9,970 bases of DNA. Origin: Thermoplasmatales archaeon. GTDB lineage: Archaea > Thermoplasmatota > E2 > DHVEG-1. The notes beneath the pieces are model-generated. The model was not told the origin of the DNA. It saw only the letters and a list, made by a program, of their open reading frames with translations, and made no database searches. The stretch spans positions 1 to 9,970 of the forward strand of contig JAGMDE010000076.1 in NCBI GenBank assembly GCA_023128855.1, written 5' to 3'. Below, piece after piece: positions 1-6,209 of the stretch. The position numbers and the translations under genes are program-made. Within the stretch, counting starts at the first letter, position 1, and every line of letters starts with the position of its first letter.

Positions 1-741
1 AAAATATTTATCAGCGGCATAACTGAATCAAGTAAATGGGGCGGTGTCCATCTAACCCTTGCAAGAACTGATCCATCTAAAGGTCATAAAGGATTTTCAT
101 TTTTTGCAGTGCCATTAAAAGATGAACCAAACATTGAGACTTCTCTATTTGAGGACATGGGACGTATGGGAATCTCAACCGGTGGATTTAATATGAACAA
201 TGCTGAGATACCTGAAAACCATCTATTGGGTGAATTCAATAGAGGATTTTACTATGCTATGGAAGGGTTCTCTGCTGCTCGTGTTCTCATAGGGGCTACC
301 TGTGTTGGAGCATCCGAGGCTGCTTTAGAACTTGGTGTTGAACATATTAAAACACGGAAAGCTTTTGGACGGCCACTTGGAAGCTTTGAAGGAATACAGT
401 TTCCACTTGCTGAGCATCATTGTAATATTGATGCTGTAAAACTACAGACATATCGTGCGGCTTGGACTATGGATCAGATGTACAAGGAAAAGAAGGCCAC
501 GCATCATGATGTGGCTATTGCAGCTGCTATTTCTAAGCTTCGTGCACCAACTTATGCTTTTTCAGTTCTTAATGAGGTAGCAGATTGGTTCGGAGCCCTA
601 GGTTATACCAAAGAATATCCAATTGAAATGGGAATACGTGGTGTTAGATCCTATTCAATTGGTGCAGAAGGAACAATGAATATAATGAGAATAATTATAG
701 CTAGAGAATTACTTGGTACGGAGTTTTTACCTTACAAATAA
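1..741 (+). CDS. Acyl-CoA dehydrogenase, C-terminal part (5' end outside window)
   Basis: The frame is open from base 1 to a TAA at 739-741 and gives 246 residues. This is the middle beta domain plus the C-terminal helical domain of an FAD-dependent acyl-CoA dehydrogenase, which forms a 2,3-enoyl-CoA and passes electrons to electron-transfer flavoprotein. The opening residues (KIFISGITES) match the beta-domain segment that normally follows an NGxK motif. The stretch RKAFGRPLGSFEGIQF is the usual flavin/dimer contact region, and the GAEGTMNIMR motif near the C-terminus carries the glutamate in the position of the catalytic base. There is no reason to start at the internal ATG at 121, because homology continues to the window edge. 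It converges on the next gene with a 4-nt gap. The acyl chain it prefers cannot be read from this fragment. Confidence 0.93.
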   Translation, partial: KIFISGITESSKWGGVHLTLARTDPSKGHKGFSFFAVPLKDEPNIETSLFEDMGRMGISTGGFNMNNAEIPENHLLGEFNRGFYYAMEGFSAARVLIGATCVGASEAALELGVEHIKTRKAFGRPLGSFEGIQFPLAEHHCNIDAVKLQTYRAAWTMDQMYKEKKATHHDVAIAAAISKLRAPTYAFSVLNEVADWFGALGYTKEYPIEMGIRGVRSYSIGAEGTMNIMRIIIARELLGTEFLPYK

Positions 742-745
742 TTTT

Positions 746-1885
746 TTACAAACCCAATCTCTTTGAGATAACAATTCTCTGAACTTCTGAAGTACCTTCA
801 CCAATCTGGCAGAGCTTTACATCTCTGAAATATCTTTCAACAGGATACTCACGAATGTAACCATATCCTCCAAAAATCTGAATTGCTTTGTTTGTAGCTC
901 TCATCGCTATTTCGGATGCAAACAGCTTTGCCATCGCAGCTTCCTTAATATATGGTAATTTATTGTCTTCTAAAAATGCAGCACGATGAACAAGCAGGCG
1001 AGCAGCATCAATATCGGTTGCCATATCTGCAACCATAAAACGAATGGCTTGGAATTTTCCTATAGGTCTTCCAAATTGTTGACGTTGATTTGCATATTCA
1101 AGACTTTCTTCTAGCGCACCACGAGCGATACCAACAGCCATTGCACCAACTGCTGTACGACCTCGATCAAGAGTGTCCATTACTCCATAAAAACCTTTAT
1201 TTTTTTCACCTAGAAGATTTTCTTTAGGAACACGGCAATCCTCAAAAATAAGTTCAGCAGTTCTACTACCACGAACCCCAAGTTTATCTTCTAATTGTCC
1301 AACTTTAAAACCCTTGGTATCTTTTTCAACAAGAATCGCGCTAATACCTTTTGCGCCTTTATCCTTTTCAGTTTTAGCCATTACAATAGTAACGCCTGCG
1401 ATATCACCAGTAGTAATAAACTGCTTTGTACCATTAATCACCCATTCATCTTTATCAAGAACAGCAGTAGTCTGAAGCCCAGCTACGTCAGAACCAGCAT
1501 TTGACTCGGTGATTGCTAGCGCAACAAATTTTTCACCAGTCGTATAATGAGGAAGATAATTCTTACGTTGTTCTTCAGAACCAGATTCATAGATATAACC
1601 ACAACCAAGCGTATTATGTGCCTCAACAGTAAGACCAGTAGAGCCACAAAATCGAGAAATCTCTTCAAGTGCGATCATATAACTAACTTTATCAATACCA
1701 GCTCCACCATATTTTTGTGGAACAGTCATTCCCATCATGCCCATTTTACCCATTTTTTTATAAAGTTCAAATGGAAAGTATTCTTCTTGATCAATTTTTG
1801 CAGCAATTGGTTTTAATTCTTTTTCACAAAATTCTCTAATGATTTTTTGAAACATTTGTTGCTCTGAAGTTAGATTGAAATCCAT
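746..1885 (-). CDS. Acyl-CoA dehydrogenase, short/branched-chain type
   Basis: A complete 379-residue protein, the usual length for this family. Order: N-terminal helical domain (about 1-115), beta domain with the signature AITESNAGSD (124-133) and WVINGTKQFITTG (148-160), then the C-terminal helical domain with RQQFGRPIGKFQ (268-279) and the second family signature around 336-355 (FGGYGYIREYPVERYFRD). Glu363 in IGEGTSEVQR is in the position of the catalytic base of the short-chain/butyryl-CoA and medium-chain enzymes. It should oxidise acyl-CoA to trans-2-enoyl-CoA with ETF as acceptor, in beta-oxidation or branched amino-acid breakdown. The ATG start is backed by a GGTGAT ribosome-binding site four bases upstream. 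It lies on the same strand as the permease gene but has its own TATA-like sequence, so it is probably a separate unit. Substrate chain length is inferred only. Confidence 0.95.
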   Translation of the reverse strand: MDFNLTSEQQMFQKIIREFCEKELKPIAAKIDQEEYFPFELYKKMGKMGMMGMTVPQKYGGAGIDKVSYMIALEEISRFCGSTGLTVEAHNTLGCGYIYESGSEEQRKNYLPHYTTGEKFVALAITESNAGSDVAGLQTTAVLDKDEWVINGTKQFITTGDIAGVTIVMAKTEKDKGAKGISAILVEKDTKGFKVGQLEDKLGVRGSRTAELIFEDCRVPKENLLGEKNKGFYGVMDTLDRGRTAVGAMAVGIARGALEESLEYANQRQQFGRPIGKFQAIRFMVADMATDIDAARLLVHRAAFLEDNKLPYIKEAAMAKLFASEIAMRATNKAIQIFGGYGYIREYPVERYFRDVKLCQIGEGTSEVQRIVISKRLGL

Positions 1886-1889
1886 TCAA

Positions 1890-1924
1890 ATCACCACACC
1901 CGTGATATAATAAAAGTATAAAAT
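1890..1924 (-). promoter_or_regulatory. Ribosome-binding site and TATA-like box of the acyl-CoA dehydrogenase gene
   Basis: Reading leftward, GGTGAT (1890-1895) sits 4 nt before the ATG and matches the 3' end of archaeal 16S rRNA. An ATTTTATA box (1917-1924) lies 32-39 nt before the start, with a second AT-rich box at 1904-1914. The spacing suits an archaeal promoter with a short leader. The assignment of the TATA box is by eye. Confidence 0.55.
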
Positions 1925-1935
1925 CTTTAGGTAAA

Positions 1936-3009
1936 TTAAAGGAATGTATTGAAGATATATGAAATTATTAAAACTTGAGGTATCGTGATAACTGGTATCC
2001 AAAGTGCAGCTTTTTTACCGATGTTTTGCCATATCAAACCAATTTCTGTATAATCTGTAACAACACCTGCCATTAAGAATGTGAAACTATTTCCAAAGGC
2101 ACCAGTCTGATTATATATTTCAAAGGAAAGAGGTGAACTTCCTTCCGAACATACCTCAATAATCGTTGCAAATAATAATGTTACAAACAATCCAAGTAAA
2201 GATGGACCCATATATGTCACAAAGAGATGTGCTGGAATATACGCATTTGCAATTGCTGCAAATGTCATTCCTATTAGTATCCACCACAGTACCATTTTTG
2301 CTAAGGTCCACGAACCACTAATTGTTCCTTTGAAAGCTTTTTTCAAATTTGTTTTTGTAAATTTGTATTCTCTAACTCTTCTTTTTATATCTTGAATTAT
2401 TGAGAAATCCTCATGCAGTGGTGTATCTTCTCCTCTTTGGCATTTATCACATTCTACCCAACCTCTTTTTTCAAGTTTTAAGAATATTAATCCAGTAATG
2501 AATGCAATAATTAAGGCTGATACTATAATTAAAACTGCTTTTATTCCAAAGAATCCGAAAAGAAGCACAGTTATTGGTAAGTTTGCCCAAGGTGATGCAA
2601 GAAAAAACGCAACGATTGCAGATGTACTTGCTCCTTTGCGGTATAATTCTATTCCTATTGCTAATATGCCGTGGCAACATGCAGTCATTAGAAAACCGAA
2701 CATAATCGCATAAACTATCGTTCTCTTTCTATGACGTGAAAGATATTTTTCTATGTACTCTTTGGGAATGAAATAATCTATTATTCCTCCTATAAGAAAT
2801 CCCACTATTACAGGTAACCACATTATTAATGCGTATAATTTGAATGAATCGTAGAATGGTTTTAATGCTGGTGTAAAATAACTGATTATTAAAAAAACGA
2901 TTAAAAATATCCCTAAGATAAAAAGCCGTTCTTTGTACCATTTTTTTGGTTTATGACAGCATGTACCGCAACTTGTTTCGATTTCTTTAGGTTTTTTTCT
3001 AAATTTCAA
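1936..3009 (-). CDS. UPF0718/ArsP-type permease, probable metal(loid) exporter
   Basis: A 357-residue membrane protein of the predicted-permease family UPF0718 (DUF318), whose characterised relatives (ArsP) export trivalent organoarsenicals. About nine hydrophobic segments are visible, near 28-46, 58-80, 98-121, 130-151, 156-177, 234-256, 262-285, 300-318 and 334-355. Possible thiol ligands are unusually plentiful: SCGTCCH at 13-19 before the first helix, ACCHG at 110-114 in a membrane segment, CDKC at 187-190 in the central loop, and EVCSEGSSP at 285-293. The start is a TTG 4 nt after the repressor's stop codon, since no in-frame ATG precedes the first helix. Tight linkage to a CadC-like repressor suggests an induced export operon. 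Whether the substrate is arsenic, cadmium/zinc or another soft metal is unknown. Confidence 0.85.
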   Translation of the reverse strand: MKFRKKPKEIETSCGTCCHKPKKWYKERLFILGIFLIVFLIISYFTPALKPFYDSFKLYALIMWLPVIVGFLIGGIIDYFIPKEYIEKYLSRHRKRTIVYAIMFGFLMTACCHGILAIGIELYRKGASTSAIVAFFLASPWANLPITVLLFGFFGIKAVLIIVSALIIAFITGLIFLKLEKRGWVECDKCQRGEDTPLHEDFSIIQDIKRRVREYKFTKTNLKKAFKGTISGSWTLAKMVLWWILIGMTFAAIANAYIPAHLFVTYMGPSLLGLFVTLLFATIIEVCSEGSSPLSFEIYNQTGAFGNSFTFLMAGVVTDYTEIGLIWQNIGKKAALWIPVITIPQVLIISYIFNTFL

Positions 3010-3013
3010 TATA

Positions 3014-3367
3014 TCACTCTGTTACATGGTCATATGCCATTTTTATCAGTTGAACAACATGATCATCATCAAGTGAGTAGTAGACAGATTTGCCTTCTTT
3101 TCTGTATTTTACTAGTTTTTTATCTCGAAGTGTTCTTAATTGATGTGATACTAATGATATACTCATACCTACAATTGCTGATAAGTCACAGACACAAAGT
3201 TCTTCTTTTGACAGTGCGTATAATATTTTTAGTCTTGTTTTATCTGATGTTGCTTTGAAAGTCTCTGCCATTTCTTGATATGTAGTTTCTTTTATCATTT
3301 GCTTTTTAACTTTATCAACTTTATTCTTGTTTATTATCTTTATTTGGCACACATCTTCTTTGTTCAT
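3014..3367 (-). CDS. ArsR/SmtB-family metal-sensing repressor, CadC-like
   Basis: Starting at the ATG at 3367 the protein has 117 residues with a winged-helix fold. An upstream in-frame TTG at 3379 is less likely, because the ATG gives an N-terminus (MNKEDVCQIK) that lines up with that of CadC. Numbering from the ATG, Cys58 and Cys60 in ELCVCDL, together with Cys7, resemble the soft-metal alpha3N site of CadC. CadC has two N-terminal cysteines where only one is seen here. Asp101, His103, His114 and Glu117 near the C-terminus match the alpha5 zinc-type site. The recognition helix is around SISLVSHQLRTL. Metal binding should release it from DNA and allow expression of itself and the permease. 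An inverted repeat suited to this family lies immediately upstream, which implies autoregulation. Confidence 0.92.
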   Translation of the reverse strand: MNKEDVCQIKIINKNKVDKVKKQMIKETTYQEMAETFKATSDKTRLKILYALSKEELCVCDLSAIVGMSISLVSHQLRTLRDKKLVKYRKEGKSVYYSLDDDHVVQLIKMAYDHVTE

Positions 3368-3385
3368 ATTTACCAACAATATTAT

Positions 3386-3409
3386 TTGAACATTTATTCA
3401 AATGTTCAA
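3386..3409 (-). promoter_or_regulatory. Probable operator of the ArsR/SmtB repressor
   Basis: A perfect inverted repeat with 10-bp arms (TTGAACATTT and AAATGTTCAA) and a 4-bp centre. It contains TGAA-N6-TTCA, the core form reported for CzrA/SmtB-type operators. It lies 19-42 nt before the repressor's ATG, downstream of AT-rich TATA-like sequence at about 3414-3440. Bound repressor would therefore cover the expected transcription start. The match to the family is known biology; binding itself is inferred. Confidence 0.75.
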
Positions 3410-3463
3410 TCAAGTATTAAATTTTTTGGTATAAATATCACAGCATAGTCACTAAAAAATATT

Positions 3464-5626
3464 TTATTTGAGAATTTTTCCAGTTTCCATATACCACAAA
3501 TATAAATCAAGTTCAGCCAAAGTAAGATTTGTTTCTTTAGCAAGCTTTCTCAATAAATCCTCTATCTCAAGGTATTTCTTTTTCGTAAGAGTCTTAGGTT
3601 TTTCTATTAGTTTATTGTCTACCAAAATGTCAATAATGTGAAAATCAATTATTGCGTAATCATCAAAACCAACATTTCTTAGAAAATGACTGTTATGCAA
3701 ACAAACTCCACCAAATCCCCCAACAAAATTTTGAAAATTTTTACCTTTTCTAGCAATTTCTAAATCATACACATATTTCTTATTATAACATATCTTCTCT
3801 ATCTTTTTGATTTTTACGAATGTTAGATCAGAGTGTAATATCTTTTTTAGTTTCTTAAGATTTTCACATGAACCATATTTTTCTATTTCAGCTATAACTT
3901 CTCTTATTTTTTCTCTCGATGGTTGATTTATATGCTTCCATCTCATTATTTTATTATATAGTGGCGTATGTCGTCCATTAACTTTTGTTTTAATGTTTAG
4001 TTGTTTATGTGCATCATGAAGTAATTTACCTACATATGGGATTACTTCGGTTTTATTAATAGGAATAGTATTTTTAATATCGTATGGTTGAATAATACCA
4101 CTGAAATCTATTGTATTAGCTTTTGTTGATTTATATCCTTTCGATTTTTTTACACAAAATCTTGCATTTACTTCTACCATTAATAGAAGTATTAATAAAT
4201 CTTGAGCCAAATTATTTGAATTTGTCGACACGCTGAAATAAGATTTAGATTTTTTCCAACCATCTCCTTCCCAATAACCTTGCAAAAAGCTTAGTATATT
4301 TTCAAAACTGGCTTTAAATACAATTTTTGGAATTTTTTTTGTGGTAGCTATTCCTTTTATTTTTAGAATATCCCTAATTAAATAAAAAAATCCAAGGTTA
4401 TGGACCTTTGATATATACACATTCCTATGTTTTGGTTTGTATTCTTTTACTTTTACACCAAAAATTTTTGATATAAGATTATTGAGTTTTTTAAATCTTT
4501 CTAACTCATCTAAGCCTAATGTAGTCTCAATTGGATTTTTAGTAACTGACGTTTCTGCGATGAATAATCCTATTATCCAAAAAAAATCCTTATCTAATTT
4601 TATTATTGATTTAATAGTATTAGGTGATCTTCTAAATGATATTTTTACCTTAAATTTTTTTAAAATATCATTACTATATGCTTTTTTAGGCAAGCCTGCA
4701 ATAGTTTCTAAAGGTATGATACTTCTAAAATGCTGAGTATATTGATTTTTTCTAATTATCTTTGATTTATAGTTCGCTCTTACATAATTACAATATTCTT
4801 CACTTTTTAAGTAGATTTCACTAAAAATATTTCTTTTTATAAATTCGTCAACAATGTTTAATTCTTCTTTTAATGAATTGAGAATTGGAAGTTTTTTAGG
4901 AATTGTAATATAATCATCAACTTTTAAGTTTCTTACTTCTACAGGTATTATTTCTTCGCCGTTGAAAGTAAAAATACTATGATCTCCACTAACTACAACG
5001 TTTCTACCTAGTTTCATATAAATTTTAAATAAATTTTTTTTATAATTATGTTGTATAATATTGGTTATTGGAGCAACTTCAAATTTTAGTGTTTTAGGGT
5101 TAAATGAAAAAGTTTCTAATTTTTTATTTTTAAACTCTCCATCGATATACTGACTAAATAAGTCTCCTATATTTATTAAATCAATATTTCCATCAATGAT
5201 TACTAAAATTTTTTCATAATAAGGTAGACTTGCTTCCTTAAAACCAAGGCCTTTAATATTTTTTACAAGCCATTCTCTTAAATGCTTTTGATTAGCATTA
5301 TTAGTTATATTACTTAATTTGTTTTTATATATTCTTGAGCACAATATATATTCTGCTCTTGCATTCGGAAATCTATGTCCATATTCCTTCAATTTATTGC
5401 AAAGTATCTCTTTTGAGCCTTCACAAAAATGATTCCCAATTTCATTTTGAATTCTTATTGTTTTTTCAGCGTTAAAATTTGCAGTCAAAATACAGAAACA
5501 CATTTCTGAAAAAAGTTCATCATTAGATTTTTTATTTATGTTTTTAAACTCTAGTATCCTTTGATTAACTACACTACTAACATCGCTTTTTTTCAGTGAT
5601 TCAATCTTGTTTATTAATTCTTGCAT
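3464..5626 (-). CDS. ogg: 8-oxoguanine DNA glycosylase/AP lyase (Ogg2 type) interrupted by an intein
   Basis: A 720-residue precursor. Residues 1-132 and 646-720 together form a 207-residue archaeal Ogg2, the length I recall for the Methanocaldococcus jannaschii enzyme and very similar to it in sequence. Ogg2 removes 8-oxoguanine from DNA and cuts the strand by beta-elimination. The helix-hairpin-helix motif reads KGLGFKEA, then the intein, then SHFLRNVG. Lys130 is the catalytic lysine, and Asp661 (148 after splicing, in AIIDFHI) is the catalytic aspartate. The protein ends in lysine, matching the C-terminal lysine implicated in base recognition in the Methanocaldococcus enzyme. The ATG at 5626 is chosen because it reproduces the family N-terminus; a TTG at 5662 would add 12 residues. 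The frame is open throughout, so removal must be by protein splicing. It is a stand-alone gene between the arsR unit and the IS region. Confidence 0.93.
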   Translation of the reverse strand: MQELINKIESLKKSDVSSVVNQRILEFKNINKKSNDELFSEMCFCILTANFNAEKTIRIQNEIGNHFCEGSKEILCNKLKEYGHRFPNARAEYILCSRIYKNKLSNITNNANQKHLREWLVKNIKGLGFKEASLPYYEKILVIIDGNIDLINIGDLFSQYIDGEFKNKKLETFSFNPKTLKFEVAPITNIIQHNYKKNLFKIYMKLGRNVVVSGDHSIFTFNGEEIIPVEVRNLKVDDYITIPKKLPILNSLKEELNIVDEFIKRNIFSEIYLKSEEYCNYVRANYKSKIIRKNQYTQHFRSIIPLETIAGLPKKAYSNDILKKFKVKISFRRSPNTIKSIIKLDKDFFWIIGLFIAETSVTKNPIETTLGLDELERFKKLNNLISKIFGVKVKEYKPKHRNVYISKVHNLGFFYLIRDILKIKGIATTKKIPKIVFKASFENILSFLQGYWEGDGWKKSKSYFSVSTNSNNLAQDLLILLLMVEVNARFCVKKSKGYKSTKANTIDFSGIIQPYDIKNTIPINKTEVIPYVGKLLHDAHKQLNIKTKVNGRHTPLYNKIMRWKHINQPSREKIREVIAEIEKYGSCENLKKLKKILHSDLTFVKIKKIEKICYNKKYVYDLEIARKGKNFQNFVGGFGGVCLHNSHFLRNVGFDDYAIIDFHIIDILVDNKLIEKPKTLTKKKYLEIEDLLRKLAKETNLTLAELDLYLWYMETGKILK
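3692..5230 (-). other. Intein with LAGLIDADG homing endonuclease inside ogg
   Basis: This is a 513-residue in-frame insertion, precursor residues 133-645. Its first residue is Ser (block A, SLPYYEKILVIIDG). Block B is VVVSGDHSIF, with Ser213-x-x-His216. Block F is VYDLEI...NFVGGFGG, and block G is GGVCLHN followed by Ser646 as the +1 nucleophile. The penultimate His644 and terminal Asn645 are intact, so splicing looks possible. The endonuclease has two LAGLIDADG-like helices, FWIIGLFIAETS (349-360, acidic residue Glu358) and FLQGYWEGDGW (447-457, acidic residue Asp455). The segment between 550 and 615 is a linker rich in charged residues. Both splice-junction serines use AGT codons. The boundaries follow from the continuity of the host helix-hairpin-helix motif and the canonical HN|S junction. 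Ser in place of Cys at position 1 and a Gln where block F often has His are mild departures. Confidence 0.92.
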
Positions 5627-5649
5627 GTACAGCAACCGTTTTTGATTAG

Positions 5650-5790
5650 AAGGATATATCAATCTTCATTTTAAAAAAGAAATGGGAGGGGCAGCTCAAT
5701 CAGGAGAAGGATCTTATTAAAAAAATTGAGGAAAGGAGGAAAGGATGGGATGTTCTTAAATGGGATCTCCCTGACTTTGTACCCCTGTGA
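5650..5790 (+). pseudogene. Possible C-terminal scrap of an unknown gene
   Basis: After an in-frame TAG at 5647-5649 the plus strand is open for 46 codons to a TGA at 5788-5790. From about 5674 the translation looks protein-like: it runs from KKWEGQLNQEKDLIKKIEER into a WDVLKWDLPDFVPL ending, with a charged helix and aromatic residues unlike random AT-rich DNA. No ATG begins it, and its left part overlaps the ogg promoter. It is best read as the 3' remnant of a gene cut by rearrangement. I do not recognise the family, and chance cannot be excluded. Confidence 0.3.
5651..5659 (-). promoter_or_regulatory. TATA-like box of ogg
   Basis: On the minus strand GATATATCC lies 25-33 nt before the ATG at 5626, where an archaeal TATA box belongs for a leaderless transcript. 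No Shine-Dalgarno-like sequence precedes that ATG, which fits leaderless translation. By eye only. Confidence 0.45.
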
Positions 5791-5914
5791 CAAATTCAAC
5801 CTAAATTTGAGTGCTTCTTATCACCTCATCTTCTGTTAATCAGGCTTTTAAATGCCCCCGTAACACCTCTAATTAACAATTGTTAATATATATACGGTAT
5901 TTAAACGTTTTGGT
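5791..5914. other. Non-coding gap with palindrome and TATA-like sequence, left of the IS
   Basis: No reading frame of note. A perfect 16-bp palindrome, ATTAACAATTGTTAAT (5872-5887), runs straight into TATATATAC. On the minus strand there are two Shine-Dalgarno-like words (GAGGTGAT near 5829-5836 and GAGGTGTT near 5862-5869) without a convincing start behind them. This may be the leftover control region of a gene displaced by the IS. Confidence 0.35.
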
Positions 5915-6209
5915 GGTTTCAGTAGTTCCGAAAGTGCTCTAAAACAGGAGTAAAACCTGGTAAAATTAGTGTGTTGATAAAAGATTATAGGAGGTAGATC
6001 AATAATCTCTATCTATTGAGATTAAAACTTGAAGATTTTTACTGAAAAATTAGAAAATATTCATGGAATAAATTAATTGAAAAGTGAATAATAAACCTGA
6101 TTTGAATAGAATGTTATCCTCCCCCCGGATCTATCGTGTATAGTATAGTTCCAAAGTATTTTGAGGTTATAAGATGGTCTTGTTTTACTTCTCCAAATAG
6201 AGCAAGCCA
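5915..6209. repeat. Direct repeat, copy A (IS left end)
   Basis: Aligns without gaps to 8856-9150 in the same orientation, with about 27 differences in 295 positions by hand count (about 91%). It spans the 199-nt non-coding tail and the last 32 codons, stop included, of the transposase. Identity is the same in both parts. Confidence 0.9.

Noticed and set aside
1295..1816. Two plus-strand reading frames (1295-1504 and 1547-1816)
   Set aside because: They lie wholly inside the acyl-CoA dehydrogenase gene on the other strand and read as low-complexity shadow sequence without any family motif.
2471..3258. Several 69-101 residue frames opposite or within the permease and repressor genes
   Set aside because: Shadows of two well-supported genes; no ribosome-binding sites or recognisable domains.
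3692..5230. Group I intron or inserted free-standing homing endonuclease gene instead of an intein
   Set aside because: The insertion is in frame at both ends, begins with Ser, ends with His-Asn before Ser, and carries splicing blocks B and F; an intron would not need any of these.
3464..5662. Longer ogg start at a TTG at 5662 (12 extra residues)
   Set aside because: The ATG at 5626 gives the family N-terminus and a 207-residue spliced product, and the TATA-like box would fall inside the coding region with the TTG start.
5915..6113. Guide-type RNA of an IS200/IS605 or IS110 element
   Set aside because: The associated enzyme is a DDE transposase with a YREK signature, not a TnpB or DEDD recombinase, so no such guide RNA is expected from known biology.
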